Origin: Methylobacterium trifolii
GTDB taxonomy: Bacteria; Pseudomonadota; Alphaproteobacteria; Rhizobiales; Beijerinckiaceae
NCBI RefSeq assembly: GCF_022179685.1
Contig: NZ_BPRB01000035.1
Coordinates: 16,602-80,601 of the forward strand
Direction: 5' to 3'
DNA length: 64,000 bases
Part shown: in pieces, positions 16,393 to 26,188 of the stretch
How positions within the stretch are numbered: position 1 is the first letter of the stretch
Layout: every line of letters starts with the position of its first letter
The notes under the pieces: model-generated
Databases searched by the model: none
Seen by the model: only the letters and a program-made list of their open reading frames with translations
What the model was told of the DNA's origin: nothing
Translations under genes and position numbers: made by a program

Positions 16393-17868
16393 ATGCACTT
16401 CCTGTCACCCCGCCGCGACCCGGTGCTCGAAGCCCTCGACCGGTCCCAGGGCCGGATCGAGTTCGGCATGGACAGCACCATCACGTTCGCGAACCAGACG
16501 TTCCTCGACGTCGTCGGATACGCGATGGACGAGATCCGGGGGAAGCCTCACGGCATGCTGGTCCCGCAGGCCGAGCGGGAGAGCGAGGCCTACCGCACGT
16601 TCTGGGACGAGTTGCGTCAGGGACGGTTCCAGGCCCGGGAATTCAAGCGGGTCGGCAAGTCCGGCCGGACCATCTGGATTCAGGCCTCCTACAATCCGGT
16701 GGCCGATCGCGGCGGCAGGCTGGTGAAGGTGGTGAAGTTCGCGACCGACATCACCGCCCGGAAACTGCGCGACGCCACCTACGAAGGCCAGATCGCGGCG
16801 CTGAATCGCTCCCAGGCCGTGGTCCACTTCGCCCTGGACGGCACCGTCACCGATGCCAACGAGAACTTCCTGAAGACGATGGGCTATCGCCTCGACGAGG
16901 TCCGCGGCCGCCACCACGGCATGTTCATGCCCCCGGCGGACCGGGACGATCCGGCCTACGCCGCCTTCTGGCGCGCGCTGGCCGAGGGCCGCTATCAGGC
17001 CGGAGAGTTCCGGCGGCTGGACAAGCAGGGCCGGGAAGTCTGGATTCTGGGTGCCTACAACCCCGTGCTCGACCTCGACGGAAAAACCTGCGCCGTCGTG
17101 AAGTTCGCCACCGACGTGACGAAGGAGGTCGCCGCCAGGCTGGCCCGGATCGAAGGACAGCGCGCCATCTTCGCCGACATCGAGGCGATCACCCACGCGA
17201 TGTCGGACGTCAACCGGCAGGCGCAGATCACTTCAGAGAGCGCGGCCCAGACCTCGGGCAACGTCCAGGCCGTCGCGGCCGGTTCCGAGGAGTTCGCCGC
17301 CTCCATCGAGGAACTCAGCCGCCACGCCACGGAAGCCCAGGGCGCCTCGGACGACGCCGTGCGCCGCGCCGAGGAGGCGGGCGCGATCGTCTTGGGCCTG
17401 ACGGCGGCCGCCGACCGGATCGGCGAGGCCGTGACGCTGATCCGCTCGATCGCCGACCAGACCAACCTCCTGGCGCTCAACGCCACGATCGAGGCGGCGC
17501 GCGCCGGTCAGGCCGGACGGGGCTTCGCCGTCGTGGCCGCGGAGGTGAAGGCCCTGGCGACCCAATCCTCGCGGGCGACCGAGGAGATCGGAACCCAGAT
17601 CGGTGCCGTGCAGGACGCGACGGCCAAGGCCGTCGGGGCGATCGAGGACATCGCGCGGACGATCGGGCAGCTCAGCCAGATCTCGCTGAGCGTCTCGTCG
17701 GCCGTAACCGAGCAGGCCGCCGTGACCCGCGACATGTCCTCGAACATGCAGACGGCCGCCAGCAGCGTCGGGCTGGTGCGCGGGAACATGGAAGGAATCG
17801 TCCTGGCCGCCGACGCGGTCGACGCGTCCGTCAGGAAGATGGCCGCGGCCGCCCGCGCCCTCGGCTGA
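16393..17868 (+). CDS. Soluble methyl-accepting chemotaxis protein with two PAS domains
   Basis: 491 residues, no transmembrane segment and no HAMP domain, so a cytoplasmic receptor. Two PAS domains in tandem (about 10-120 and 130-245) are near copies of each other: both have [30 protein letters not shown] openings, HGM.(V/M)P, and end [20 protein letters not shown]. The rest is the MCP signalling coiled coil, with the hairpin tip [18 protein letters not shown] near residue 355. Such PAS receptors commonly sense oxygen, redox or energy state; the ligand is not evident. The ATG at 16393 is chosen by codon use; an ATG at 16297 is an alternative. Confidence 0.88.
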   Translation: MHFLSPRRDPVLEALDRSQGRIEFGMDSTITFANQTFLDVVGYAMDEIRGKPHGMLVPQAERESEAYRTFWDELRQGRFQAREFKRVGKSGRTIWIQASYNPVADRGGRLVKVVKFATDITARKLRDATYEGQIAALNRSQAVVHFALDGTVTDANENFLKTMGYRLDEVRGRHHGMFMPPADRDDPAYAAFWRALAEGRYQAGEFRRLDKQGREVWILGAYNPVLDLDGKTCAVVKFATDVTKEVAARLARIEGQRAIFADIEAITHAMSDVNRQAQITSESAAQTSGNVQAVAAGSEEFAASIEELSRHATEAQGASDDAVRRAEEAGAIVLGLTAAADRIGEAVTLIRSIADQTNLLALNATIEAARAGQAGRGFAVVAAEVKALATQSSRATEEIGTQIGAVQDATAKAVGAIEDIARTIGQLSQISLSVSSAVTEQAAVTRDMSSNMQTAASSVGLVRGNMEGIVLAADAVDASVRKMAAAARALG

Positions 17869-17881
17869 CAGGTCCTCCGCG

Positions 17882-17908
17882 CCGGTCCCGGCCCGTGGCC
17901 GGGACCGG
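17882..17908. terminator. Bidirectional hairpin between convergent chemoreceptor and serA
   Basis: Perfect 12-bp stem CCGGTCCCGGCC / GGCCGGGACCGG with a 3-base loop, 14 bases after the receptor stop and 27 bases from the serA stop. No T run on either strand. Position and stability fit a shared terminator or barrier. Confidence 0.65.
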
Positions 17909-17934
17909 TCGATGCCGTGCGGGCGATCGGCCCG

Positions 17935-19185
17935 TCAGCGGCGCTCGTAGAGCAGCCGCGCCCGGATGGTGCCTTCGATCGCGCGGATCTCGCCGAGCAG
18001 GGCCTCGGCGTCCGTGTCGTTGGCGTCCGTCTCCAGCACCACGTAACCGACTTCGCCGTCCGTCTGGTAGAACTGCGCGGCGATGTTGATCGCCCGCCGG
18101 GCGAAGACCTCGTTGAGGCGCCCGAGCATACCCGGCAGGTTGCGCTGGACGTGGATGAACCGCGTCCCGGTCGGCCGCGCCGGCAACTGGACCTGCGGGA
18201 AGTTCACGGCGCCGACCGTGGAGCCGATGTCGGAATAGTCGACGAGCTTGCGCGCCACCTCCGCGCCGATGCGCTCCTGCGCCTCCTCGGTGGAGCCGCC
18301 GACATGCGGGGTGAGGATGACGTTCTCCAACCCCTGGAGCGGCGAGACGAAGCGCTCCTGGTTCGAGCCCGGCTCCACGGGGAAGACGTCGACGGCCGCC
18401 CCGCGCAGGTGGCCGTCGCGCAGGGCGGCCGCCAGGGCGTCGAGGTCCACCACCGTCCCGCGGGCGTTGTTGATGAGGAAGCTGCCCGGCTTCATCGCGC
18501 GGATCTCGGCCGGCCCGATCATGTTGGCGGTAGCCGCCGTCTCGGGGACGTGCAGGGAGACCACGTCGCTCTGGGCCAGCAAGTCGCCGAGCGTCTCGGT
18601 CGGCTCGGTGTTGCCGTGGCGCAGCTTGTCGGTCTGGTCGTAGTAGACGACCCGCATGCCCATCGACTCGGCCAGCGTCGAGAGCTGCGAGCCGATGTTG
18701 CCGTAGCCCACGATGCCCAGCGTCTTGCCGCGCACCTCCAGGGAGCCCACCGCCGACTTGTCCCAGAGGCCGGCATGGGCCCCGACCGAGCGCGGCACGA
18801 TGCGCCGCAGCAGCATCACGATCTCGCCGATGACGAGTTCGGCCACCGAGCGGGTGTTGGAGAAGGGCGCGTTGAAGACCGGCACGCCGCGGTGGCGGGC
18901 CGCCTCCAGGTCGACCTGATTGGTGCCGACCGAGAAGCAGCCGACGGCGAGCAGCCGGTCGGCGGCGTCGAGGGCGGCCGCATCGAGCTGGGTGCGCGAG
19001 CGGATGCCGAGGATGTGGATGCCGGCCAGGGCCTCGTGCAGGGCCGCGCGGTCGAGGGCCTTGGGCAGGCGCACGAGGTTGGTGTAGCCGGCCGCCTGCA
19101 TCAGCGAGACGGCGCTGTCGTTGATGCCTTCGAGGAGCAGGACGCGGATCTTGTCCTTCGGCAGGGAGAGCTTGTCGGGAATCAT
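17935..19185 (-). CDS. serA: D-3-phosphoglycerate dehydrogenase (ACT-domain type)
   Basis: 416 residues, matching the E. coli SerA class (410) rather than the longer 525-residue type. First step of serine biosynthesis, from 3-phosphoglycerate; in serine-cycle methylotrophs it also links to C1 assimilation. NAD-binding GIVGYGNIGSQLS lies near residue 160, catalytic Arg in NARGTVVD near 240, Glu in AVDVFPVEP and His in LTPHVGGST near 293. A C-terminal ACT domain (about 340-416, RFIHVQRNLPGMLGRLNEVF) suggests allosteric control by serine. The frame remains open far upstream; MIPDKLSLPK at 19185 matches the family N terminus. Confidence 0.95.
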   Translation of the reverse strand: MIPDKLSLPKDKIRVLLLEGINDSAVSLMQAAGYTNLVRLPKALDRAALHEALAGIHILGIRSRTQLDAAALDAADRLLAVGCFSVGTNQVDLEAARHRGVPVFNAPFSNTRSVAELVIGEIVMLLRRIVPRSVGAHAGLWDKSAVGSLEVRGKTLGIVGYGNIGSQLSTLAESMGMRVVYYDQTDKLRHGNTEPTETLGDLLAQSDVVSLHVPETAATANMIGPAEIRAMKPGSFLINNARGTVVDLDALAAALRDGHLRGAAVDVFPVEPGSNQERFVSPLQGLENVILTPHVGGSTEEAQERIGAEVARKLVDYSDIGSTVGAVNFPQVQLPARPTGTRFIHVQRNLPGMLGRLNEVFARRAINIAAQFYQTDGEVGYVVLETDANDTDAEALLGEIRAIEGTIRARLLYERR

Positions 19186-19322
19186 CGCGCGCGGACTCTT
19201 CGTGGCACGGCGCCCTGCGCCGTTCCCGCGGAGGGATAGGAGCACGAAGTGTGCAATGCAACACGCTCCCGCGACGGGCGGGCCGGCTGGAGCGTCAGGG
19301 CCCGGCTCCGGACGCTCGGGCG

Positions 19323-20480
19323 TCAAGCCGCCCGACGCGCGGCCGGCTCGGCGAGTTCGATCCGGTCCCGGCCGTTGCGCTTGGCCCGGTAGAGGGCCGC
19401 GTCGGCGTCCCGCATGAGGCCGTCGAAATCGCCCCGATACGCCCGGCTGGCCGCGATCCCGACGCTGACCGAGAGGCGCAGGTGCGGCAGTTCGGGGATC
19501 GCGAGGGTTGCGAAGGCGCCCCGGATCCGCTCGGCCTGCGCGCGCGCGGCCTCGGGCGTCCGATCCGACAGCAGGCAGGCGAACTCCTCGCCGCCGAGCC
19601 GCCCCAGCACCGTGCCGGGCGGAAGCAGGGTGGTCGCGAGGCTGCAGAAGCCGACGAGGACGCCGTCGCCCACCGCGTGGCCGTAGGTGTCGTTGATGGC
19701 CTTGAAGTTGTCGAGGTCGAAGACGAGCATCGCGGCCGGGCCGCCCGCCTGGAGGAGGGCTTCGGCACCGGCGACGAAGGCCCGGCGGTTGGCGGCGCCC
19801 GTGAGCGGGTCGGTCGAGGCGGCGATCCGCTGCTCGCGCTCGGCGCGCTCCTTGGTGAGCGCCATGAAGGTGAAGGCGATGGCCAGGGTGAAGAGCATGC
19901 CGGCGAGGCAGAGCACGCTGAGCCAGGGCGAGGCCAGCGGGTCGGCGCCGGGAGCCGGCGGCGCGAGCACGGCCATCGGAATCCGCACGAAGTAGAATCC
20001 GGCATAGGTCGCGAGCAGGACGGTGGCGGGGTAGCGCGAGACCAGCACCTCCGCCCGTCCGCGCCAGACCTCGACGGAAGCGGCCGTGCAATAGGCGCCC
20101 GCCAGGGTCGAGGCGACGATCACGCGTGCCGTCTGGGACCCGTAGAATGCCGGTACGCAACAGAGGAGGGCCCAGACCAGGCCGCCCGCCAGGGCGAGCG
20201 GCAGCCGAAGCGGCCGCCCCTCGAAGGCGCGCATGCCGCTCCAGATCAGGCCGTAGGCGGCGAGCATCACCGCGTTGGCGAGCCCGATCGAGAGGATGTC
20301 GGGGATGATTCCGCGCAACGCCAGACCGCCGGAGGCCAGCGAGCCGGTGAGATGCGCGACGCCCCAGATCGCCAGGGCACGCGAGGTCCTGGCCTGCGAC
20401 CACGACAGGACGAACATCGTGCCGACCAGGAAGGTCGTCACGAAGCACGCCAGAAGCAGGGTCGCCGGATCGAGACGCAT
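19323..20480 (-). CDS. Membrane diguanylate cyclase (GGDEF)
   Basis: 385 residues. The N-terminal half has about seven hydrophobic segments (residues 5-215) with no recognised sensor name; the C-terminal half is a GGDEF domain: STDPLTGAANRRAF, FDLDNFKAINDTYGHAVGD, active-site loop GGEEF near 296, and VSVGIA. It should make cyclic di-GMP from two GTP. The residues before GGEEF (PPGTVLGRL) do not form the RxxD inhibitory site, so product inhibition is probably absent. The gene is 137 bases upstream of serA on the same strand. A GGGGAA element precedes the ATG. Confidence 0.9.
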   Translation of the reverse strand: MRLDPATLLLACFVTTFLVGTMFVLSWSQARTSRALAIWGVAHLTGSLASGGLALRGIIPDILSIGLANAVMLAAYGLIWSGMRAFEGRPLRLPLALAGGLVWALLCCVPAFYGSQTARVIVASTLAGAYCTAASVEVWRGRAEVLVSRYPATVLLATYAGFYFVRIPMAVLAPPAPGADPLASPWLSVLCLAGMLFTLAIAFTFMALTKERAEREQRIAASTDPLTGAANRRAFVAGAEALLQAGGPAAMLVFDLDNFKAINDTYGHAVGDGVLVGFCSLATTLLPPGTVLGRLGGEEFACLLSDRTPEAARAQAERIRGAFATLAIPELPHLRLSVSVGIAASRAYRGDFDGLMRDADAALYRAKRNGRDRIELAEPAARRAA

Positions 20481-20696
20481 CTATTTCCCCGATGCCCCCC
20501 TCGACCTCTCCATGGTGCCGGAAGTCCGGCGCCGCTCCCTCACGGACAAAGCCGCGTGCAGGAACGATCTATACCCTGCCGAAGATAACAAAGCCTGCAC
20601 ACCGGAAACAAACGGGCGGCAAATATAAAATTCGTCCAACCTAAGGCTGTCGTTACGGCAATGCGACGACACCACGGCAGGGGATACGGCAGCGCT

Positions 20697-21998
20697 TCAC
20701 TCCGGCGTCCGTATCCCGCCGGCCGGAGATGCCAGCGGCGTGATCCGCAAGGTCGTGATCCGGTTCTTGGCCTTGCGCAGCACCTGGAAGCGGAAGCCGT
20801 GGAAGTTGAAGGCGGTTCCCTGGTCGGGGATGGCGCGGGCCTCGTGGATGACGAGGCCGGCGATGGTGGTGGCCTCCTCGTCCGGCAGGTTCCAGTCCAT
20901 CGCCCGGTTGAGGTCGCGGATGGGCACGCCGCCGTCCGCGTTCACCGAGCCGTCGGCCTGCGGGCGCACGCCCGAGACCGTCACGTCGTGCTCGTCGGCG
21001 ATGTCGCCGACGATCTCCTCCAAGATGTCCTCCAGGGTGACGAGGCCCATCACCTCCCCGTACTCGTCGACGACGAGGGCGAAGTGGGTCTTCTTGGTCA
21101 GGAAGGCCTTCAGCTGGTCGCGCAGCGACGTGGTGTCGGGCACGAACCAGGTCTCCAGCGCCAGGGCCTCGACCTTCAGGCCGGAGGCGTCCCCGCCGGC
21201 CGCGTCCAGGGCCCGCAGGAGGTCCTTGGCGTGCAGCACGCCGACGATGTTCTCGGGCGTGCCGCGCCAGAGGGGCATGCGGGTATAGGGCGAGGCCAGG
21301 ACCTCGCGCACGATCTCCTCGGAGGGCAGGTCGGCGTCGATGATCCGCATCTTGGTGCGGTGGACCATCACCTCCGAGACGGTCAGGTCCGAAAGGTCGA
21401 GGAGGCCGCCGAGCATGTCGCGCTCGGCCTTGGCCACCCCCCCTTCCCGGTGGAGCAGGGCCACCTGCCCGCGGATCTCCTCCGTGGCCGAGAGGATCGA
21501 CTGGTGCTCGCCGATGGTGACGCCGAAGGGGCGCAGCATCAGCCGCACCACGCCCTCGATGGCGATGGCCAGCGGGCCCATGACCGCGACCGCGAAGGCC
21601 ACGGGCCGGGCCATGAGCAGGGCGGCCTTGTCCGGCTTCGAGATGGCGAGCGTCTTGGGGAGCACTTCGGCGAAGACGATGACCAGCACCGACATGCCGA
21701 CCGTCGCGTAGATCACCCCGCTCTTGCCGACCAGCGCCGTGAGCACGCTGGCCGTGAAGGCCGAGGCCCCGATCGCCACGATGTTGTAGCCGATCAGCAT
21801 GGCGCCGATGAAGCGCTCGCGGATCGCCAGGATGCGGTTGACGATCGCCGCCCGCGGGTCGCCCGCCTGCTCCAGGGAATGCATCCGCGCCCGCGAGGCC
21901 GCGGTGAAGGCGGTCTCGGCGCCGGCGAAGAAGGCCGAGAGCAGGAGCGAGATCACCACGATGCTCGCGGCGAGCCAGAGATCGGTGGGGGTTTCCAT
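20697..21998 (-). CDS. CNNM/CorB-type membrane protein with CBS pair (hemolysin-related)
   Basis: 433 residues: DUF21/CNNM transmembrane domain (1 to about 185, with four hydrophobic segments and the AGAETAFTAASR motif near residue 26), a pair of CBS domains (about 200-325, including VSEVMVHRTKM and ALVVDEYGEVMGLVTLEDILE), and a C-terminal CorC/HlyC domain (about 345-425, containing TIAGLVIHEARAIPDQG). Relatives act in magnesium/cobalt efflux and bind ATP-Mg in the CBS pair. The old name hemolysin rests on weak evidence. Single gene, 216 bases from the GGDEF gene. Confidence 0.9.
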   Translation of the reverse strand: METPTDLWLAASIVVISLLLSAFFAGAETAFTAASRARMHSLEQAGDPRAAIVNRILAIRERFIGAMLIGYNIVAIGASAFTASVLTALVGKSGVIYATVGMSVLVIVFAEVLPKTLAISKPDKAALLMARPVAFAVAVMGPLAIAIEGVVRLMLRPFGVTIGEHQSILSATEEIRGQVALLHREGGVAKAERDMLGGLLDLSDLTVSEVMVHRTKMRIIDADLPSEEIVREVLASPYTRMPLWRGTPENIVGVLHAKDLLRALDAAGGDASGLKVEALALETWFVPDTTSLRDQLKAFLTKKTHFALVVDEYGEVMGLVTLEDILEEIVGDIADEHDVTVSGVRPQADGSVNADGGVPIRDLNRAMDWNLPDEEATTIAGLVIHEARAIPDQGTAFNFHGFRFQVLRKAKNRITTLRITPLASPAGGIRTPE

Positions 21999-22117
21999 CG
22001 GCCGGTTTTCTCGTCCTCGCGCGAGCCCGGTCCCTCGGAAATCGGGGCGGCACGTCCGGGCTCCTCATAGAGGAAATTTTTGCGGTGTGCCCCCTCGCGT
22101 GCGGGCCGCGCCCGCGT

Positions 22118-22348
22118 TCAGGCGGCCCATGCGGAACGACGGGCGGCGGCGAGATCGGGGTAGCCGTGGACGCGGTGGATCAGGCGATGGTGCCGGGACT
22201 CCTCGCCGAAGGGCGCGACCTTCCAGTCCCAGGCGCGCCGGCAGCGGCGGGAGCGCGAGAACAGCAGCACGCTCTCGCGCACGTAGCCGAGGCGGCGATG
22301 GCGCAGCGGCGCGCGCGTGGCGAGCGACAGCAGCCATGCGAGCAGCAT
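22118..22348 (-). CDS. Small Arg-rich protein downstream of rlmE (hypothetical)
   Basis: 76 residues, starting 18 bases after the rlmE stop on the same strand. It begins with a short hydrophobic stretch (MLLAWLLSLATRAP) followed by LRHRRLGYVRESVLLFSRSRRCRRAWDWK. The GYVRES..L.SR.RRCR.AW pattern recalls an alphaproteobacterial family of unknown function that I know only by appearance, usually longer than this. No good Shine-Dalgarno is visible. Gene status is uncertain; on the operon position and motif I think it more likely real than not. Confidence 0.45.
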   Translation of the reverse strand: MLLAWLLSLATRAPLRHRRLGYVRESVLLFSRSRRCRRAWDWKVAPFGEESRHHRLIHRVHGYPDLAAARRSAWAA

Positions 22349-22366
22349 GGCCGGAGTGCGCCCGGT

Positions 22367-23092
22367 TCAGGCCTGGTCCACGGCCGAGGCGTCGCCCGGC
22401 GCGCCGCGATAGCCGGTGGCGAGCACGTAGAGTTCGCTCGAATCGGCCCGGCTGGCGGAGGGCTTGACGTGGCGGACGGCCGAGAAGTCGCGCTTGAGGT
22501 CGGCCAGCAGCATCCCCTCGGTGCCCCCCTGGAACACCTTGGCGAGGTAGGCGCCGCCCGGCGCCAGGATCTCGCGGGCGAACTCGGCGGCGGTCTCGGC
22601 CAGGCCGATGATGCGCAGGTGGTCGGTCTTCTTGTGGCCGGTTGTGTTGGCGGCCATGTCCGACAGGACGAGGTCGGCCGGGCCGCCGAGCAGGTCGGTC
22701 AGGCGGCCGGGCGCGTCCGGATCGAGGAAGTCGAGGGTGATGAACTCGACGCCCGGCATCGGCTCGATCTCGAGGAGGTCGATGCCGACGATGCGGCCGG
22801 TCTCGCCCACGGTGCGCGCCGCGACCTGGGACCAGCCGCCAGGCGCCGCGCCGAGGTCCACGATGCGCTGGCCGGGCTTGAGGATCTTGTGGCGCTCGTC
22901 GATCTCGATCAGCTTGTAGGCCGCCCGCGAGCGATAGCCCTCGCGCTTGGCCCGGGCCACGTAGGGGTCGTTGAGCTGCCGCTCCAGCCAGCGCTTCTGG
23001 GACAGGGTGCGCCCGCGCCCGGTCTTGACCCGCTGCTTGAGGTCGCCCCGGACGCCGCCCGTGGACCCGGCTCCGCCGCGCCTGTCGCTCAC
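22367..23092 (-). CDS. rlmE: 23S rRNA (uridine-2552-2'-O)-methyltransferase RlmE
   Basis: 241 residues of the FtsJ family; methylates U2552 in the A loop of 23S rRNA late in 50S assembly. SAM motif I is [14 protein letters not shown]. The FtsJ K-D-K-E catalytic residues are in place: Lys in RSRAAYKL, Asp in VLSDMA, Lys in [10 protein letters not shown] and Glu in DSSELYVLA. It starts with GTG at 23092, overlapping the ppx/gppA stop by 4 bases (GTGA), which implies translational coupling. The ppx-rlmE pairing is common in alphaproteobacteria. Confidence 0.95.
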   Translation of the reverse strand: MSDRRGGAGSTGGVRGDLKQRVKTGRGRTLSQKRWLERQLNDPYVARAKREGYRSRAAYKLIEIDERHKILKPGQRIVDLGAAPGGWSQVAARTVGETGRIVGIDLLEIEPMPGVEFITLDFLDPDAPGRLTDLLGGPADLVLSDMAANTTGHKKTDHLRIIGLAETAAEFAREILAPGGAYLAKVFQGGTEGMLLADLKRDFSAVRHVKPSASRADSSELYVLATGYRGAPGDASAVDQA

Positions 23093-24171
23093 CGGTAGCC
23101 CCCGCGGCGCCAGACGCCGTCCTCGCGCATCATGTTCATCAGGAGCCCCTCGCGCAGGCCCCGGTCGGCGATCCGCATGCGCTCGGACGGGAAGGCCCGG
23201 CGGATCGCCTCCAGGATGGCGCAGCCGGCGAGCACCAGGTCGGCCCGGTCGCGCCCGATGCAGGGGTTGTCGGCCCGCTGGTCGAGGCGGGTGTCCAGGA
23301 GGTCGTCGATGGCGGCCGTCACCGAATCGTCGCTCATCCAGAGCCCGTCGACCCGGCGCCGCTCGTAGCGCACCAGCCGCAGGTGCATGGCCGCGATGGT
23401 CGTGACCGTGCCGGAGGTCCCGAGCAGGTGGAAATACGGTGCGGTGGCCGCGGCCGCCGCCCGGATGGCGAAGGCGGCCAGCAGTTCGGACACCTCCGCG
23501 ACCATGCCCTCGAACATCATCCGCGTGACCTCGGCGCCCCCGTGCCGCTCGGCCAGCGTGACCACGCCGACGGGCAGGGAATCCCAGGCGCGGATGCGCA
23601 GGGTCGGGTCGGTTGAGGGGTTCGTGGCCTCCCCGTCCAGCCAGGCGATCTCGGTGGAGCCGCCGCCGATGTCGAAGATCACCACCGACTCGGCCTGCGG
23701 GTCGGCCAGCGCCGCGCAGCCGGTGACGGCGAGGTAGGCCTCGGTCTGCCGGTCGACGATCTCCAGGTCGAGGCCCACCTCGGCCCGCACCCGGTCCACG
23801 AAGGCGGCCCCGTTCACCGCGAGGCGGCAGGCCTCCGTGGCGATGATCTTGGCCCGGCGCACGCCGCGGGCCTGCATCTTGGACCGGCAGACGCGCAGGG
23901 CCTCGACGGTCCGCTCGATCGCGGCCTCGCTGAGGCGGTCCGCGTTGCCCAGGCCCTCGCCGAGCCGCACGATCCGCGAGAAGGCGTCGATGACGCGGAA
24001 GCCGTGGGAGGCGGGCTCGGCGATCAGCAGGCGGCAATTGTTGGTGCCGAGATCGAGGGCCGCGTAGGCGTTGCGTCGCCCGGAGCGCTCGGACGCGGCC
24101 GGGGTCTTCAGGAGAATGCCTGCGCCGGATACGGGGCGTTCCGGCGCGGCTGCGGCGCTCTCGTCCCTCAT
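23089..24171 (-). CDS. Ppx/GppA family phosphatase
   Basis: 360 residues from the ATG at 24171; an ATG at 24225 would add 18 residues. Actin-like ATPase fold of exopolyphosphatase/guanosine pentaphosphatase: [14 protein letters not shown] near the start, ATEACRLA, and the second phosphate loop [14 protein letters not shown]. The C-terminal HD-type domain of long Ppx enzymes is missing, so this is the short form whose substrate (polyphosphate or pppGpp) is not settled by sequence. Coupled to rlmE by a 4-base overlap, hinting at a role tied to ribosome assembly or growth-rate control. Confidence 0.88.
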   Translation of the reverse strand: MRDESAAAAPERPVSGAGILLKTPAASERSGRRNAYAALDLGTNNCRLLIAEPASHGFRVIDAFSRIVRLGEGLGNADRLSEAAIERTVEALRVCRSKMQARGVRRAKIIATEACRLAVNGAAFVDRVRAEVGLDLEIVDRQTEAYLAVTGCAALADPQAESVVIFDIGGGSTEIAWLDGEATNPSTDPTLRIRAWDSLPVGVVTLAERHGGAEVTRMMFEGMVAEVSELLAAFAIRAAAAATAPYFHLLGTSGTVTTIAAMHLRLVRYERRRVDGLWMSDDSVTAAIDDLLDTRLDQRADNPCIGRDRADLVLAGCAILEAIRRAFPSERMRIADRGLREGLLMNMMREDGVWRRGGYR

Positions 24172-24311
24172 CGGCGGTGCCGTAAATCCTCGTCCACTGA
24201 CCCCGGCCAACGGCCCGGCCATCATTCCCGATCGAACCTACAGGGTCGCCAGGGAACTGCAACGTCTGGATTTTTTGTTCACGGCCGGTGGGCTACGGCG
24301 GGCCGGTCCGG

Positions 24312-25637
24312 TCACTCCGCCCGGAGCGTCGCCACGAGGCCGTGGACGGGCTCGCCGCGCTCCATGCGCAGCGTGGCCGGCACGATCGCCTCGATCCGCA
24401 GGCCCGCCTGCCCGGCCGCCCGCTCGACGTAGGCGCGGGCGTGGCCGTAGCGCCCGTGGCCATGGAGCCGGAACGTGTCCACGCCGGCCTCCGCCTCGAC
24501 GCTGAAGACGAAGCGGCCCCCCGGCAGGAGCGCCGTGCGCACGGCCGCGAAGACCGGCTCCAGCGGCCCGAAATAGCAGAGGGTGTCGGCCGACACGACG
24601 AGGTCGTAGGTCCGTGGAGAGCCTTGCAGGTGGAGGGTGAGTTCGGCCCGGTCGAGCCGGTCGTAGCTGCCCCGCTGCCCGGCCTTCTCCAGCATCCTGC
24701 CCGAGAGGTCGACGCCGACGAGGCGGTGGGCGAAGGGGCGGAGCGCCGGTCCGCACAGGCCCGTGCCGCAGCCGGCATCGAGGATGGCGAGGTCGGCGGC
24801 TGGCCGCTCGTAGGCCGCGGCGACGGCGGTCGCCACGTGCTCCGGGGCGCGGTAGTCCAGGCGGGCGAGCTTGTGGTCGAAGCTCGCCGCGAAGCCGTCG
24901 AAGAGGCTCTCCACGTAGCGGTCGCTCGCCCGGTCGGGGACGCCCTCGCCGGAGATCGCGGCGAGGAGATGCCGGGCCGCGGGACTGTCGGGCTCGTCGC
25001 GGAGCCAGTCGCGCAGGATGGTCAGCGCACGTCCGGTCTCGTTGGTCGCCGCGTAGGCGGCCACGAGGTAGCGGCGCGTGACCGCGTTGCGCGGCTCCAG
25101 TTCCAACGCCCTGGCGTGACAGGCGATCGCCGCCTCGATCCGCCCGCGCCCGGCCAGCAGGCGGCCGAGATTGTCCCAGGCCTCGCGGTACGTCGGATCG
25201 AGGGCCACCGCCTCCCGGTAGACCGCCTCGGCCTCGTCCACCCGGCGCAGGGCCCGCAAGCTCACGCCGAGGTTGTTGCGGGCGTCGGTGTTCTCCGGTT
25301 GGAGGGCGATGGCCGTCTCGTAGGCCTTGAGGGCGAGATCCGGCCGGTCGAGTTCGAACAGCACGTTGCCGAGGTTGTTGTGCATGCTCGGATCGTCGGG
25401 CTCGATCGCGATGGCGCGCCGGATCAGGCGGACGGCCTCCAGGGACCGGTTCGTCTGGTGGTGCAGGATGCCGTAGAAATGCAGCGCGGCCGCGAAATCC
25501 GGGGCGGCCTCGAGGATGCGGCCGTAGACCGCCTCGGCCATGGCCACGTCGCCCGAGCGGTGCGCCCGCACCGCGATCGCCAGCGCGTCCTGCGCCGTGA
25601 CCGTGTCGGCATCCCGGCTCGTCCCGGACTCCGTCAT
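24312..25637 (-). CDS. TPR-repeat SAM-dependent methyltransferase
   Basis: 441 residues. About six tetratricopeptide repeats fill residues 15-215 (GNVLFELDRPDLALKAYETA, GVSLRALRRVDEAEAVYREA and similar), then a class I methyltransferase with motif I ILDAGCGTGLCGPAL, LVGVDLSGRMLEKA and motif IV YDLVVSADTLCYFG. The segment before the methyltransferase (YVESLFDGFAASFDHKLARL) is typical of this family. Substrate unknown; the repeats suggest a protein partner. The ATG at 25637 follows GGGAGGGGGG; an open frame further upstream is proline/arginine-rich and non-coding in look. Confidence 0.88.
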   Translation of the reverse strand: MTESGTSRDADTVTAQDALAIAVRAHRSGDVAMAEAVYGRILEAAPDFAAALHFYGILHHQTNRSLEAVRLIRRAIAIEPDDPSMHNNLGNVLFELDRPDLALKAYETAIALQPENTDARNNLGVSLRALRRVDEAEAVYREAVALDPTYREAWDNLGRLLAGRGRIEAAIACHARALELEPRNAVTRRYLVAAYAATNETGRALTILRDWLRDEPDSPAARHLLAAISGEGVPDRASDRYVESLFDGFAASFDHKLARLDYRAPEHVATAVAAAYERPAADLAILDAGCGTGLCGPALRPFAHRLVGVDLSGRMLEKAGQRGSYDRLDRAELTLHLQGSPRTYDLVVSADTLCYFGPLEPVFAAVRTALLPGGRFVFSVEAEAGVDTFRLHGHGRYGHARAYVERAAGQAGLRIEAIVPATLRMERGEPVHGLVATLRAE

Positions 25638-25714
25638 GCCCCCCTCCCCCGCAGCGAGACGACCGGGGGCATCATCGCGCGGCGCGGGCGTCAGGTCTCG
25701 GAAAAAATCGCGAT

Positions 25715-26188
25715 TCAGCCCAGGGCCTTGCCGAGGCTCGCGGCGCGCGGGGTCGGGCGCAGGAGGCTCTTCACCTGCCCGTAGGGGCGGGGCCGGTTGA
25801 TCACCTCGTCCAGGCGCGACCACAGGGTCTTGGGCGAGAACGGCTTGGCGATGATCTCGTTGACGCCGAGCGAGACCGCGCGGTCGACTACGTTGCGGCG
25901 GGGCTGGGCGAGCATCAGGATGATCGGGATCGTCGGGCAGGGCGAGGTGGTGGGCGTGCGCGCCAGCCGGATGAACTCCTCGCCGGAGAGGATCGCGAGG
26001 TCCCAGTCGATGATGGTGAGGTCGGGCTTGCTCTCGGCCAGGACGCCCAGCGCCTCGGCCCCGTCCGGCGCCTCCAGCACGCGCTTGATCCCGACGCGCA
26101 TCAGCATGTCGCGGACGATGCGGCGGATGTACAGGCTCTCGTCCACCACGAGGGCCGAGAAGTCCGGGAAGGTCGGGGTCGCGATCAT
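25715..26188 (-). CDS. Single-domain response regulator with atypical receiver
   Basis: 157 residues: CheY-like receiver (about 10-128) and a 30-residue basic tail (RPRPYGQVKSLLRPTPRAAS) with no output domain. Acidic pair in VVDES, phosphoacceptor Asp in TIIDWDL and conserved Lys in IAKPFS are present. The switch Thr/Ser of CheY (VTAE) is replaced by Leu (ILMLAQ), so phosphorylation may not signal through the usual Thr-Tyr coupling. No kinase is adjacent. It lies divergent from the cold-shock gene, 77 bases upstream of the TPR-methyltransferase on the same strand. Confidence 0.85.
   Translation of the reverse strand: MIATPTFPDFSALVVDESLYIRRIVRDMLMRVGIKRVLEAPDGAEALGVLAESKPDLTIIDWDLAILSGEEFIRLARTPTTSPCPTIPIILMLAQPRRNVVDRAVSLGVNEIIAKPFSPKTLWSRLDEVINRPRPYGQVKSLLRPTPRAASLGKALG

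Noticed and set aside
17935..20448. Apparent 837-residue protein joining a GGDEF-region frame with SerA.
   Set aside because: The upstream 420 codons are a different frame of the GGDEF gene. SerA starts at 19185, as shown by its standard length of 416 residues.
24226..24311. Possible small gene between ppx/gppA and the TPR-methyltransferase.
   Set aside because: Only 86 bases, with no start codon preceded by a ribosome binding site.
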